Below, piece after piece: positions 16,609 to 25,681 of a stretch of DNA of 58,328 nt. This DNA comes from an uncultured Alteromonadaceae bacterium (GTDB taxonomy: Bacteria; Pseudomonadota; Gammaproteobacteria; Enterobacterales; Alteromonadaceae), in assembly GCA_947503265.1 (NCBI GenBank), contig CANNDC010000026.1:1-58328 (forward strand), written 5' to 3'. The number at the start of each line of letters is the position of its first letter. Within the stretch, counting starts at the first letter, position 1. Made by a program: the position numbers and the translations under genes. The notes beneath the pieces are model-generated. The model worked only from the letters and a program-made list of their open reading frames with translations, made no database searches and was not told the DNA's origin.

Positions 16609-17568
16609 TTATTCGCTGCGCTCCGCCATGTAAATATCCATTCCACCCTTGCCACCCGGTCGATTAGACGGGAAATAAAGTGTATCACCATTATTCACGG
16701 GTGCTGGTAACTGCTCTTCGAATTGCGTATTAATGCTTGATCCTAAATTCGTTGGCTGTGACCAGATATCGCCATTGAGTCTTGAAGATTGCCATATGTC
16801 ACTACCACCCAAACCATTCGGCATTGCCGCCCATACGTAACCAAATTTGGGATCGATATGTCCATCTAGATAATCGGTGGAGATATTAATGGTTTGTTCA
16901 CCAGTAGCACGCATTTTTTTAGGTTGAAACGTCGTATATTTGAAATCTAACGTAGCCGGATTGGGAGTTGTAGAAGCGGTAAAGTACAATTTGATTTTGT
17001 CACCTTCTTGATGAAAGATTGGGCATGAATCAATCGCTTTGCCATTCGGCCCTCCGGCATCCTGACAACCAAGATTTTGTGGCGCCTGCCACGCAGTATC
17101 GTCACTGGTATCTTCTCGATAACTAACATACAAATCTAAACTTCCGCATCCGCCCGGGCGATCACTCGCAAAAAACAGGTAGTGTCCATCATCAGATTGT
17201 GCTGCACTGTGATCGTTATATTCGGAATTTACTGGCTTAGGTAAAAGAACTGGCTTCCCCCACGGCTCATTTTTATTGCTACGGCGCGATACATACATAT
17301 CGTACTTTGTTGGAGTGCCATCTGCACCTAGCCCCCAATCATCTTTGGGGTTGGTTTTTACAAAGCCTCCAGGACGATTGGATCCGAAATAAAGTGTCAA
17401 CTCATCATCACTTACCGTTGACCAACCATCGTGGTATTCAGAGTTGATGTTGTCACCCAAATTGGTCACTTGCCAACCAATATTTTGTTCAGTTGTGGTT
17501 GTGCCAACGCAAGCGGTCAGTGTGAGAAGCAAAGGTGCTGCAAGCAATTTCTTTACATAACTCTTCAT
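16609..17568 (-). CDS. Lipoprotein with PD40 (WD40-like) beta-propeller repeats
   Basis: 319 residues from the ATG at 17568, which has TTTGGAG at the right distance; an in-frame TTG four codons upstream is unlikely. The lipobox is LTAC (Cys20). Propeller blades are marked by repeated (L/Y)(Y/F)F(G/A)S(N/D)RPGG motifs: LTLYFGSNRPGG, YLFFASDRPGG and TLYFPSNRPGG, each followed by DLY/DIY/DMY and a WSxP or WGKP strand. These are PD40 repeats as in TolB-like proteins and OmpA-linked Bacteroidetes proteins, probably a peptidoglycan- or outer-membrane-facing scaffold. No enzyme motif seen. It is convergent with the 979-residue protein and lies downstream of the DUF4157 gene, 138 bases away. Confidence 0.82.
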   Translation of the reverse strand: MKSYVKKLLAAPLLLTLTACVGTTTTEQNIGWQVTNLGDNINSEYHDGWSTVSDDELTLYFGSNRPGGFVKTNPKDDWGLGADGTPTKYDMYVSRRSNKNEPWGKPVLLPKPVNSEYNDHSAAQSDDGHYLFFASDRPGGCGSLDLYVSYREDTSDDTAWQAPQNLGCQDAGGPNGKAIDSCPIFHQEGDKIKLYFTASTTPNPATLDFKYTTFQPKKMRATGEQTINISTDYLDGHIDPKFGYVWAAMPNGLGGSDIWQSSRLNGDIWSQPTNLGSSINTQFEEQLPAPVNNGDTLYFPSNRPGGKGGMDIYMAERSE

Positions 17569-17706
17569 AAGAATCTCCAAATTACCGTTTCAATCTTCAG
17601 ATCCTTAAGTTATCAATTGTATGGATATGATTCCATGAACAAAAGCGCACTAAATGTTGTCTTTTTGCGCATGTTTTAAAGCCCGTCACCTTTGAGTATT
17701 TACAAA

Positions 17707-19623
17707 TTATGGCTCTAGGTCCGTTCGTCTTGTTGACTCTTTGGTGTCTCTCAGTGAGGCCAGCATAGCTCCATCTGCGGCGGCATCTGCGTAATACACC
17801 TTATAAGAATCAGGTTTATCTTCGTAAATCGTAAGCCCGTCATTACGCAATTTGATGATTGCGGATGCCTTATCCTTCGCACTTACTTTAGTCACTTGTT
17901 TGTTGTTGACTATGTAGTAGTCAGTCCCTTGCTGTAACAAGGCAACGGCATGCCCTACTCCTGCATCAGGAAGAATTGCCATATAGCCAATCGGCGTAAA
18001 TCCACTACTTTTGAGTAACCTAGTTGCATAAGTAGCAAGCACATCACAATCAGATTTAAGACGCATTTTATTGGGATCAGAAGGCCCAAGTTTTGCCAAT
18101 TTTCCTGCCAAATCCGGAGAAACATCACCTCGATCCACATGGAAGAAAAAGATATCTGCAATATGTTCGTAAACTGCGGTTATTTGGTCTGGATCTTTTG
18201 GATAAAGCGCCTTTAACGCAGCCCCAATTTTTTCTGTGTTTTGATCTAACCAAGCTCGGAGAGATTGGAATTTCATGTTTTTGGGTTTGGGAATGGCAAC
18301 AGATGCCTTTACACCCAAACCGATAAGATAATCCACATAATATTTTTGCTTTACTTCATAGACCCATGGCATGTCTTTTTTCATGTCCATCTCACGAGCC
18401 TTTCCTGTTTCATCAGCAAAGGCCTCTCCTCCGTAGCCAGGTTCTACGAAGAAATCTGAGTCTACAACTTTAAACAGAAAATCTTTGTCTTTGGTCCACA
18501 TCCAATCAGAGAACGCCTTGCGAAGGGAGGAATTGAATACCAAAATTTCAGACAGAATGGCAATCATTTTATCTTCGTTCTTATAGGCACCAATCAACAC
18601 ATCGAGAACCCCATTGAGTTTTTTAGAACCTAATGCTTTTGCAAAAACACCTTGATTTCCTTCTAACTTGTCAATGACGGGGTTGTTATGGATATCTTTT
18701 CCAGTGGTAAAAAATTTGGTAACAGTAATTACGTGGGATTCTTTAGCCTGACTTGCACTCCTTAATACTAACGCGTAAATGAGCTCCTTCTCATCCTTGT
18801 CAGTCAGTAATGCTGCCGTTTCCATAGCATCATCGATTAACCCAACTTGGGCGAGATCTTGTCCAATCATACTGGCGCGAGTTTCTTTCTGATCGACTTT
18901 ACCGGCTTTCATTATCATCTTGGCAAGTAATGAAATTTTCTTAAAATTCTTCTCCCATTTTTTCACCTCAGATTTCTTTTTAGGCTTTTGCCTAGGCCGA
19001 ACTTCACCTTCATCATAAGTAAGTAAGCGGGCGTATTCTCGCAAAGTAAAAGCATACCCTTTGTCTTTTGGATCAAGAGAATGTCCCTCTTTGCTAGCCC
19101 ATGCTGCAAGCTCGGTATCTAATTCCTCCTGTAGACTTTTTCGTTGAATAAGGTTCCCTGTGGATTTTTGTTGCACAACATGAGTCGCTTCGTGCGCCAT
19201 TAAAGCAAGATCGCTAGCGCTTTGATTTTTGCCTAAATAGATATTGTTTTGATGGGTAAATGCCTTGGCATTGATACTCTCTGTTGCCGCCTCTGCAACT
19301 GGTCCTTGATGAACTCTAACAGCAGACAAGTTATGCCCTAAAACAGGTTCGACGCGAGAACGTATACTCTCGTTGAGAGGAGCACCATTACCTGCAGACT
19401 GTATACTAGTTTGAACAGACGTTGGTATTTGGGTCTGAGTTGTCGCATCAGCCTGTGACTTAGCTTGAATAATCGGCTCGGAAAACATTGCTAAACTGTG
19501 CCAAAGCGGGTTGGATCTTCCTTGGCTGGTCTTCCTATCTTCGACTTTAGCAGCATGGTTTTTTTCGTTCACTGAAGCAGCAATTGAAGTGGAATTAGGT
19601 TTAATGACTGTATTTTTCACCAT
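17707..19623 (-). CDS. DUF4157 (eCIS-core) protein with transglutaminase-like C-terminal domain
   Basis: 638 residues without signal peptide. Residues 1-80 are polar and Gln/Thr/Ser-rich. Residues 83-155 form a DUF4157 domain: IRSRVEPVLGHNLSAVRVH, then IYLGKNQSASDLALMAHEAT, with the zinc-peptidase-like HEATH at 144-148 and VVQQ after it. A helical middle follows (160-510). The C-terminal domain shows a transglutaminase/papain-like layout: DCDVLATYATRLLKSSG (Cys526), GHAVALLQ (His558) and YYIVNN (Asn573/574). DUF4157 is the domain shared by many cargo proteins and toxins of extracellular contractile injection systems. No sheath, tube or baseplate gene lies in this window, so this is an orphan. 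AGG sits 8 bases before the ATG. Activity and delivery are inferences. Confidence 0.8.
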   Translation of the reverse strand: MVKNTVIKPNSTSIAASVNEKNHAAKVEDRKTSQGRSNPLWHSLAMFSEPIIQAKSQADATTQTQIPTSVQTSIQSAGNGAPLNESIRSRVEPVLGHNLSAVRVHQGPVAEAATESINAKAFTHQNNIYLGKNQSASDLALMAHEATHVVQQKSTGNLIQRKSLQEELDTELAAWASKEGHSLDPKDKGYAFTLREYARLLTYDEGEVRPRQKPKKKSEVKKWEKNFKKISLLAKMIMKAGKVDQKETRASMIGQDLAQVGLIDDAMETAALLTDKDEKELIYALVLRSASQAKESHVITVTKFFTTGKDIHNNPVIDKLEGNQGVFAKALGSKKLNGVLDVLIGAYKNEDKMIAILSEILVFNSSLRKAFSDWMWTKDKDFLFKVVDSDFFVEPGYGGEAFADETGKAREMDMKKDMPWVYEVKQKYYVDYLIGLGVKASVAIPKPKNMKFQSLRAWLDQNTEKIGAALKALYPKDPDQITAVYEHIADIFFFHVDRGDVSPDLAGKLAKLGPSDPNKMRLKSDCDVLATYATRLLKSSGFTPIGYMAILPDAGVGHAVALLQQGTDYYIVNNKQVTKVSAKDKASAIIKLRNDGLTIYEDKPDSYKVYYADAAADGAMLASLRDTKESTRRTDLEP

Positions 19624-19755
19624 TTAGAAACCTAGCTAGTCGTTAAATATCTAAACTGCGATACGTGTCGTTTGACGTGTTAATTGAGAATAGTTCAAGG
19701 CCTAAGGAAACGCCATTCGATAACATCAAAGACTAAGGCTGTTGACCCTAGGCAA

Positions 19756-20496
19756 CTATAAACTTCGTTGCCTAACAATTTCGAACATACATACCCCTGT
19801 TGCGACCGACACATTCAAGCTCGTCACAGTGCCGGCCATTGGAAGTTTAATTAATTCATCACAATTTTCTCGGGTAAGTCGTCGCATGCCTTTGCCTTCA
19901 GCCCCCATGACTAACGCAGTCGGCCCGGTTAATTTGCACTCATACAAATTTTGTTTGGCTTCACCGGCAGTACCAATAATCCAGACTCCGGCTTCTTGTA
20001 ACTCTCTTAGGGTTCTCGCAAGGTTGGTTATTTGTACCAAGGGTATGACGTCGGCGGCGCCGCTTGCCACTTTGCGAACTGTGGGTGTGAGTGCAGCAGA
20101 CTTGTCTTTAGGAACAACTACGGCATGTGCGCCGGCTGCCTCAGCGGTTCTTAAGCAAGCACCTAGATTATGCGGATCCGTAACCCCATCAAGTATTAAT
20201 AAAAATGGGTTATCGGCTTTCTCGACGATTTCGGCTAAATCATTTTCAGAATACTGTTTGCCCGGTTTTGCGCGAGCAACTACGCCTTGGTGCTGTTCGC
20301 CGTTTACTTTGTCGTCTAATGTTTTGCGCTGACAAAACTGTACTGAAATACCAAAACGTCTGGCTTGGTTTATAATATTGTGCAATCTATCGTCTTCGCG
20401 ACCTTTCAGTACAAACAGTTCGATTAGGCGCTCGGGCTCCCTGTTTATCACCGACTCTAAAGCATGGATTCCATACAATAGTTCATTCTGCGCCAT
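19756..20496 (-). CDS. rlmB: 23S rRNA (guanosine-2'-O)-methyltransferase RlmB
   Basis: 246 residues from the ATG at 20496 (MAQNELLYGIHALESV). A much longer in-frame extension to 20721 would overlap the rnr coding region and has no homology-like content, so I reject it. An N-terminal RNA-substrate domain (1-75) precedes a SPOUT knot domain with the motifs LDGVTDPHNLGACLRTAEA, ALVMGAEGKGMRRLTRENCD and LPMAGTVTSLNVSVATGV. It should methylate G2251 in the peptidyl-transferase P-loop using S-adenosylmethionine. The start lies one base after the rnr stop, so translation is probably coupled, as in the E. coli rnr-rlmB pair. Confidence 0.95.
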   Translation of the reverse strand: MAQNELLYGIHALESVINREPERLIELFVLKGREDDRLHNIINQARRFGISVQFCQRKTLDDKVNGEQHQGVVARAKPGKQYSENDLAEIVEKADNPFLLILDGVTDPHNLGACLRTAEAAGAHAVVVPKDKSAALTPTVRKVASGAADVIPLVQITNLARTLRELQEAGVWIIGTAGEAKQNLYECKLTGPTALVMGAEGKGMRRLTRENCDELIKLPMAGTVTSLNVSVATGVCMFEIVRQRSL

Positions 20497-20497
20497 G

Positions 20498-22906
20498 TTA
20501 TTTAGACCTCTTGTTTCTACTTCGTTTGGTATTTTTGGTTGATGGCTTGGCACGAGACTTAGTTCGTGACTTTGAACGTGTAGTCGAAGCTGGTTTAGAT
20601 GCTGTTTTAGATGAAGAATCACCTTCTTTTTTCGTCGTTGAACGCTTTCTACGCGAGTCTTTGTTTTTTGCTTTCGACTCCCCTGCTGCCTTCCGCGCTC
20701 CTCTTCCTTTGGGTGCATCAATAATGAAATCTATTTTTCGCTCATCTAAGTTAACCGCAGCGACTTTCACTTCTAAGGGATCACCAAGCCGATATCGCAT
20801 ACCCATGGCTTCTCCAACAAGACATTGTTTAACCTCATCAAAGTGGTAGTAATCGTTCTCCAAAGACGAAATATGGACAAGACCATCAATATGGAATTCA
20901 GTGAGACGAACAAAGAATCCAAACCCAGTAACCGAAGCTATCACACCTTCAAAAGTGTCACCTACATGGTCAAGCATGAATTCACATTTTAGCCAGTCAG
21001 CCACATCCCGAGTAGCGTCATCGGCACGCCTTTCTGTCATCGAGCATTGATCGCCCAGAGCTTCAACTTCTTCAACGGAATAAGATTTACCACCCGTTTT
21101 ACTTTTACGACTTGCTTGCTTATCGTTGATGGCTTTGATTGCTCTGTGTACGACCAAATCAGGATAACGACGGATGGGAGAAGTAAAGTGCGCATAAGCT
21201 TCTAGTGCTAATCCAAAATGTCCGACATTATCGCAATCGTAGACAGCTTGTTTCATGGACCTTAACAGCATGGTTTGAATCAATTCCTGGTCTGCACGAC
21301 CCTGAATTTTGTCCACCAGTTCAGTGAAGTCTTTGGGTTTTGCTTGACTACCAATGCGGTGCTCAATGCCGACTTCTTTTAAATAAGATGTAAAGGAAGT
21401 AAGCCTGTCTTCGCTCGGTTCATCATGCACACGAAACAACGCCTGTGCTTTATTTTCTTCAATGTATTGAGCAGCCGAGACATTGGCTAAAATCATGCAT
21501 TCTTCAATGAGTTTATGGGCATCATTGCGTACAACCGGCACAATATGATCAATTTTCCGCTGCGCATTGAACACAAATTTGTTTTCTTGCGTTTCAAATT
21601 CAATAGCGCCACGTTTGTTGCGTGCGCGCTTCAATACCTTGTACATGTCGTGCAAGTTACGTAGGTGAGGTACGAATTTGTCATAGCGCTTATTAAGCTC
21701 AGGGTCACCTTGCAGAATATTTGACACCTTGGTGTAAGTAAAACGCGCGTGCGAATTCATCACAGCTTCATAAAACTGATAGTCTTGCAGCTTACCTTGC
21801 GCACTTATGGTCATTTCGCAAACCATGCACAAACGATCCACTTCAGGATTCAATGAACACAGTCCATTGCTGAGTACTTCAGGAAGCATAGGCACCACCT
21901 GCTCAGGGAAATAAACCGAATTTCCTCGCTGTTGCGCTTCGTCATCTAAGGCTGTGCCGTTTCGGACATAGTAGCTTACGTCGGCAATAGCCACCCAAAG
22001 TGTCCAACCGCCAGATTCGAGCGGCTCACAAAAAACCGCGTCATCAAAATCTCTGGCATCTTCACCATCAATAGTAACCAAAGGCAGTTGTCTAAGATCA
22101 ATTCTGCCTTGCTTCGCTTCATCAGGCACTTGCTCGGTTAATCCATTGATTTGTTTACTAACAGATTTAGGCCATTCACTGGGGATATCAAACGTGCGCA
22201 AGGCCATTTCAATTTCCATCCCAGGCGCCATATGTTCGCCAAGCACTTCTTTTACTTTTCCAATTGGATTAACTCGTTTTCTGGGGCGCTGAACCACATC
22301 CACAACCACAATATGGCCTTGTCTTGCACCATTGATGTTTTCCGGTGGAATTATAAATTCGTGACTGATTCTGCTGTCGTCAGGGATGACGATACTAATG
22401 CCATTTTCTAGATAATAACGGCCAACGATAGGTTCACTGCGCGGCTCAATCACTCTGGCGATGCGAGCCTCTTTGCGACCTCGATTATCAGTACCGCTTT
22501 CTTTGACTAGTACAATGTCGTCATGTAGCAAGGTTTGCATTTGCCCTTGGTGAATGAAAAGATCTTTTTCACCGTCTTCACGCTTAAGAAATCCAAATCC
22601 GTCTCTGTGACCAATAACTCGCCCTTTTATCAATTCCATTTTCTCAGCCAGACCATATTTTTTCTGGCGATTAAACACGACTTGACCTTCACGCTCCATC
22701 GCTCTGAGGCGTCGTTGAATTCCAATTCGATTGTCTTCGCTATCAGCATTAACAAATTGGCAAATTTCTAGGAATGTGAGGGGTTTTTTCTCGCGCTCTA
22801 AGACTTGAAGTAGGTATTCTCGGCTAGCAACTGGATTTTCGTACTTGTCTTTTTCTCTTAAATAGTGGGGATCTTCTTTCAAATTTTTATCATTTTCTTT
22901 TTTCAT
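20498..22906 (-). CDS. rnr: Ribonuclease R
   Basis: About 802 residues from the ATG at 22906 (MKKENDKNLKEDPHYLREKD); an in-frame ATG six codons upstream would overlap a TATAAT box. Domains in order: a winged-helix N-terminus (about 25-85), two cold-shock domains (about 85-235), the RNB catalytic domain with VTIDGEDARDFDDAVF (metal-binding Asp cluster) and FTSPIRRYPDLVVHRAI, an S1 domain (about 640-725), and a Lys/Arg/Ser-rich tail of some 70 residues ending KRSRNKRSK. It is a processive 3'-5' exoribonuclease that degrades structured RNA and acts in rRNA quality control. First gene of rnr-rlmB. Confidence 0.96.
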   Translation of the reverse strand: MKKENDKNLKEDPHYLREKDKYENPVASREYLLQVLEREKKPLTFLEICQFVNADSEDNRIGIQRRLRAMEREGQVVFNRQKKYGLAEKMELIKGRVIGHRDGFGFLKREDGEKDLFIHQGQMQTLLHDDIVLVKESGTDNRGRKEARIARVIEPRSEPIVGRYYLENGISIVIPDDSRISHEFIIPPENINGARQGHIVVVDVVQRPRKRVNPIGKVKEVLGEHMAPGMEIEMALRTFDIPSEWPKSVSKQINGLTEQVPDEAKQGRIDLRQLPLVTIDGEDARDFDDAVFCEPLESGGWTLWVAIADVSYYVRNGTALDDEAQQRGNSVYFPEQVVPMLPEVLSNGLCSLNPEVDRLCMVCEMTISAQGKLQDYQFYEAVMNSHARFTYTKVSNILQGDPELNKRYDKFVPHLRNLHDMYKVLKRARNKRGAIEFETQENKFVFNAQRKIDHIVPVVRNDAHKLIEECMILANVSAAQYIEENKAQALFRVHDEPSEDRLTSFTSYLKEVGIEHRIGSQAKPKDFTELVDKIQGRADQELIQTMLLRSMKQAVYDCDNVGHFGLALEAYAHFTSPIRRYPDLVVHRAIKAINDKQASRKSKTGGKSYSVEEVEALGDQCSMTERRADDATRDVADWLKCEFMLDHVGDTFEGVIASVTGFGFFVRLTEFHIDGLVHISSLENDYYHFDEVKQCLVGEAMGMRYRLGDPLEVKVAAVNLDERKIDFIIDAPKGRGARKAAGESKAKNKDSRRKRSTTKKEGDSSSKTASKPASTTRSKSRTKSRAKPSTKNTKRSRNKRSK

Positions 22907-22913
22907 AGCTCGT

Positions 22914-22919
22914 ATTATA
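22914..22919 (-). promoter_or_regulatory. Possible -10 box of the rnr promoter
   Basis: A perfect TATAAT lies 8 bases upstream of the rnr ATG at 22906. No good -35 hexamer is seen at 16-18 bases. If used, the transcript would be nearly leaderless, which supports the later ATG only in part. Confidence 0.3.
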
Positions 22920-23021
22920 ACCATTGATTATGACGAAACTATGTTTTTTTCAAATTTCCTTATTCAGCCACAAAAAGAGCTGTTCTTTTATAGCGATACA
23001 ACAGATTTATCGGGGCACAAA

Positions 23022-23720
23022 TTAGATAAACTGATAGGCATCGCCGTACAAGTTTTCCAACAACAAACCTTGTGTGTGGAACTCTTCTCTCGCTACACCG
23101 GCCATTTCGAAACGACCAGCTACATAAACTTGATAAGGTTCGATACTGACAAAATCGCTCATTACCGCTTTATGCACCAGTCCAGTTTTACCTTGCCAAA
23201 CGCCATTGGTTTTCTCTACCACTGGGATAAAGCGAAAATTGGTATGCTGCTTTTGCAGCGCCATCAAATAGTCATAAGCATAGATATCTTGAACTTGCTG
23301 TGTACCCCAATACAAAAATATCGGTTCCTTCGATTTTATCTCTAGACGGCGTTGCAGAATCGACAAGGTATAAGAAAAACCAGTACCACCCGCCAATAAG
23401 ATCATTGGCATGATCTCTTTTTCTCTTAAATACGCCTCACCGTGCCCGCCATCAACCGTCACTTCACCTTTGTCGAGCATGACCTGCAGGACTTCTGATG
23501 CATAATTATTGTCTGGACCCGCGCCAATGTGCAGATCAAGTAGATTATCTTTGCGAGGTGAATTGGCGATAGAAAACGGGCGAGCATCACCTTCTCCCAT
23601 GAGGACACGTAAATATTGACCAGCTGCAAACGTCATTTCGGTTTCTGGCACTAAAACGACTTTACTCACAGCTTTAGTAAGTGGCTCGATATTTTCTACT
23701 TTACAGCGTATTGATTGCAT
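23022..23720 (-). CDS. fre: NAD(P)H-flavin reductase Fre
   Basis: 232 residues, the length of E. coli Fre. The ferredoxin-reductase fold is marked by AGQYLRVLMGEGDARPFSIA (flavin site), LLAGGTGFSYTLSILQ (nucleotide-binding loop), FLYWGTQQVQDIY and the end VYVAGRFEMAGVARE followed by YGDAYQFI. It reduces free flavins with NAD(P)H in the cytoplasm. It lies 13 bases after ubiD. That pairing is conserved in gammaproteobacteria and fits the need of UbiD/UbiX for reduced flavin. Confidence 0.95.
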   Translation of the reverse strand: MQSIRCKVENIEPLTKAVSKVVLVPETEMTFAAGQYLRVLMGEGDARPFSIANSPRKDNLLDLHIGAGPDNNYASEVLQVMLDKGEVTVDGGHGEAYLREKEIMPMILLAGGTGFSYTLSILQRRLEIKSKEPIFLYWGTQQVQDIYAYDYLMALQKQHTNFRFIPVVEKTNGVWQGKTGLVHKAVMSDFVSIEPYQVYVAGRFEMAGVAREEFHTQGLLLENLYGDAYQFI

Positions 23721-23733
23721 TTAATATTTGTCT

Positions 23734-25221
23734 TTAATCTTGTTTAAATGGTTTTGGTATTAAGTCTAGTTCTTCCCAGATGCTATCAATGCGTTCTTTC
23801 ACATCAGCATCCATTTCGATGGGGATCCCCCATTCACGATCTGTCTCACCGGGTAATTTGTTGGTTGCATCCATACCCATTTTGGAACCCAATCCTGAAA
23901 CGGGAGAAGCGAAATCCAAATAGTCTATCGGTGTATTTTCGATAAGCGTGGTATCTCTAGCAGGATCCATTCGTGTGGTAATGGCCCAGATCACATCTTG
24001 CCAATCTCTGGCATTCACATCGTCGTCGCATACTATAACAAATTTGGTATACATAAACTGTCGTAAAAATGACCAGACACCCATCATTACCCGTTTTGCG
24101 TGCCCAGGGTACTGCTTTTTCATCGTTACGACCGCTAAACGATAACTACATCCTTCAGGTGGCAAATAAAAATCAGTGATTTCAGGAAACTGCTTTTGCA
24201 AGATAGGAACGAACACTTCATTCAATGCTACGCCTAAGATTGCAGGCTCGTCTGGCGGTCTGCCGGTGTATGTAGAGTGGTAAATTGGGTCTTTTCGATG
24301 AGTAATGTGAGTGACAGTGAACACCGGAAAATCGTCTATTTCATTGTAGTAACCCGTATGATCACCGTAAGGCCCTTCGGGTGCCGTTTCATTTGGCGCG
24401 ATATATCCTTCTAAGATAATCTCTGCGTTGGCAGGAACTTGCAAATCATTACTGATTGACTTTACCACTTCGGTTTTATCGCCTCTTAGCAATCCCGCAA
24501 AAGCATATTCTGACAAAGAATCAGGTACTGGCGTGACAGCGCCAAGAATAGTCGCAGGATCTGCACCTAAAGCTACAGAAACAGGGTAATTTTCACCGGG
24601 GTTGGTTTGACAAAATTCTTTAAAATCCAGCGCTCCGCCGCGGTGAGATAACCAGCGCATAATCACTTTATTCTTGCCAAGCACTTGTTGGCGATATATG
24701 CCTAAGTTTTGTCGTTTTTTATGCGGGCCACGAGTGACTGTCAGTCCCCAGGTAATCAATGGAGCAGCATCTCCGGGCCAGCAATGTTGGATAGGAAAAC
24801 AACCTAAATCTACATCATCACCGGAAATCACTACTTGCTGACATACAGCCTTGCGCACTTCTTTGGCAGGCATATTTAACACTTGTTTAAGGACAGGAAG
24901 CTTGTCCCAAAGATCTTTGATGCCTTTTGGCGGCTCGGGTTCCTTCAAATAAGCCAGCAACTTACCGACTTCACGTAAAGATTCAACAGACTCTTGCCCC
25001 ATACCCAAAGCGACCCGCTCGGGTGTGCCAAACAAATTGGCTAGAACGGGCACGGTATGCCCTTTCGGGTTTTCAAACAGTATGGCAGGTCCGCCGGCTC
25101 GCAAAGTTCTATCTGAAATTTCAGTCATTTCTAGATTTGTGTCAATTTCTTTCGTGACACGTTTGAGCTGGCCTTTCTCTTCGAGTATTCGAATAAAATC
25201 TCGTAAGTCTTTGTATTTCAT
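23734..25221 (-). CDS. ubiD: 4-hydroxy-3-polyprenylbenzoate decarboxylase UbiD
   Basis: 495 residues. The UbiD hallmarks are IYRQQVLGKNKVIMRWLSHR, the prenylated-FMN and metal site with GYIAPNETAPEGPYGDHTGY (the catalytic Glu-x-Asp region), and a C-terminal helix ending DLIPKPFKQD. It removes the carboxyl group from 4-hydroxy-3-polyprenylbenzoate in ubiquinone synthesis, using prenylated FMN made by UbiX. It forms an operon with fre. The divergent small gene begins 148 bases away; no operator stands out in that gap. Confidence 0.97.
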   Translation of the reverse strand: MKYKDLRDFIRILEEKGQLKRVTKEIDTNLEMTEISDRTLRAGGPAILFENPKGHTVPVLANLFGTPERVALGMGQESVESLREVGKLLAYLKEPEPPKGIKDLWDKLPVLKQVLNMPAKEVRKAVCQQVVISGDDVDLGCFPIQHCWPGDAAPLITWGLTVTRGPHKKRQNLGIYRQQVLGKNKVIMRWLSHRGGALDFKEFCQTNPGENYPVSVALGADPATILGAVTPVPDSLSEYAFAGLLRGDKTEVVKSISNDLQVPANAEIILEGYIAPNETAPEGPYGDHTGYYNEIDDFPVFTVTHITHRKDPIYHSTYTGRPPDEPAILGVALNEVFVPILQKQFPEITDFYLPPEGCSYRLAVVTMKKQYPGHAKRVMMGVWSFLRQFMYTKFVIVCDDDVNARDWQDVIWAITTRMDPARDTTLIENTPIDYLDFASPVSGLGSKMGMDATNKLPGETDREWGIPIEMDADVKERIDSIWEELDLIPKPFKQD

Positions 25222-25369
25222 ATTGAACCGAGTTTCTGTTAATTACAGCGAGTATAAACATGCAAGGCAACATATACGAGCAGATATGAATTTTAGTTTT
25301 GTAATTGGCGATTATCAGCGCTAGTCTAAACCAATAAGTGTAAATGCAATAAAAAAGAGAACAAAATTT

Positions 25370-25606
25370 ATGTACTTCAACCAAGAACTTACCGAAGAAC
25401 TCAATCTTATCCTAAAATTCCCGAATAAAAGTTTGATGCAAGGCATTAAAATTCATGCTGATGCAGATCCGAGTCACGTCGGTGCAGCAAAACGTTTGTT
25501 TGAAAAAGGAATAGTTACCCAGCCAGATGGCGGATATTTGACTGATTTAGGACATGATTTGGCGGAACACGCTCAGGTTATCCAATCTGCGTTGACACAT
25601 TGTTAA
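25370..25606 (+). CDS. Small TIGR02647-type protein, function unknown
   Basis: 78 residues. The sequence matches my knowledge of the TIGR02647 family of short gammaproteobacterial proteins: QELTEELNLILKF at the start, QGIKIHADADPSHVGAAKRL in the middle, and the winged-helix-like end KGIVTQPDGGYLTDLGHDLA. The compact helix plus GGYLTDLG wing suggests a DNA- or protein-binding role, but no function is established. It is divergent from ubiD, and motX follows 75 bases later in the same direction. Confidence 0.8.
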   Translation: MYFNQELTEELNLILKFPNKSLMQGIKIHADADPSHVGAAKRLFEKGIVTQPDGGYLTDLGHDLAEHAQVIQSALTHC

Positions 25607-25613
25607 CCTGGGG

Positions 25614-25640
25614 TTGAGAATTTCGCTTTGCAGTCGATAA
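25614..25640 (+). promoter_or_regulatory. Possible flagellar sigma-28 promoter of motX
   Basis: GTCGATAA (25633-25640) resembles the FliA -10 element GCCGATAA. The -35 partner at 25614-25621 (TTGAGAAT, spacer 11) matches the consensus only about half. The site lies 41 bases before motX, a late flagellar gene often read by FliA in vibrios. Weak, listed because of the position. Confidence 0.3.
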
Positions 25641-25681
25641 CCTAATACGATCAATTTCAATGCTTTTTAGGTCATAGCAAT

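Noticed and set aside
17707..19623. A complete extracellular contractile injection system
   Set aside because: Only the DUF4157 protein is present; no sheath, tube, baseplate, spike or AAA ATPase gene lies in the window.
20497..20721. Extended N-terminus for rlmB
   Set aside because: The extra 75 residues are the out-of-frame reading of the Lys/Arg-rich end of rnr; RlmB homologues begin at MAQNELLYG.
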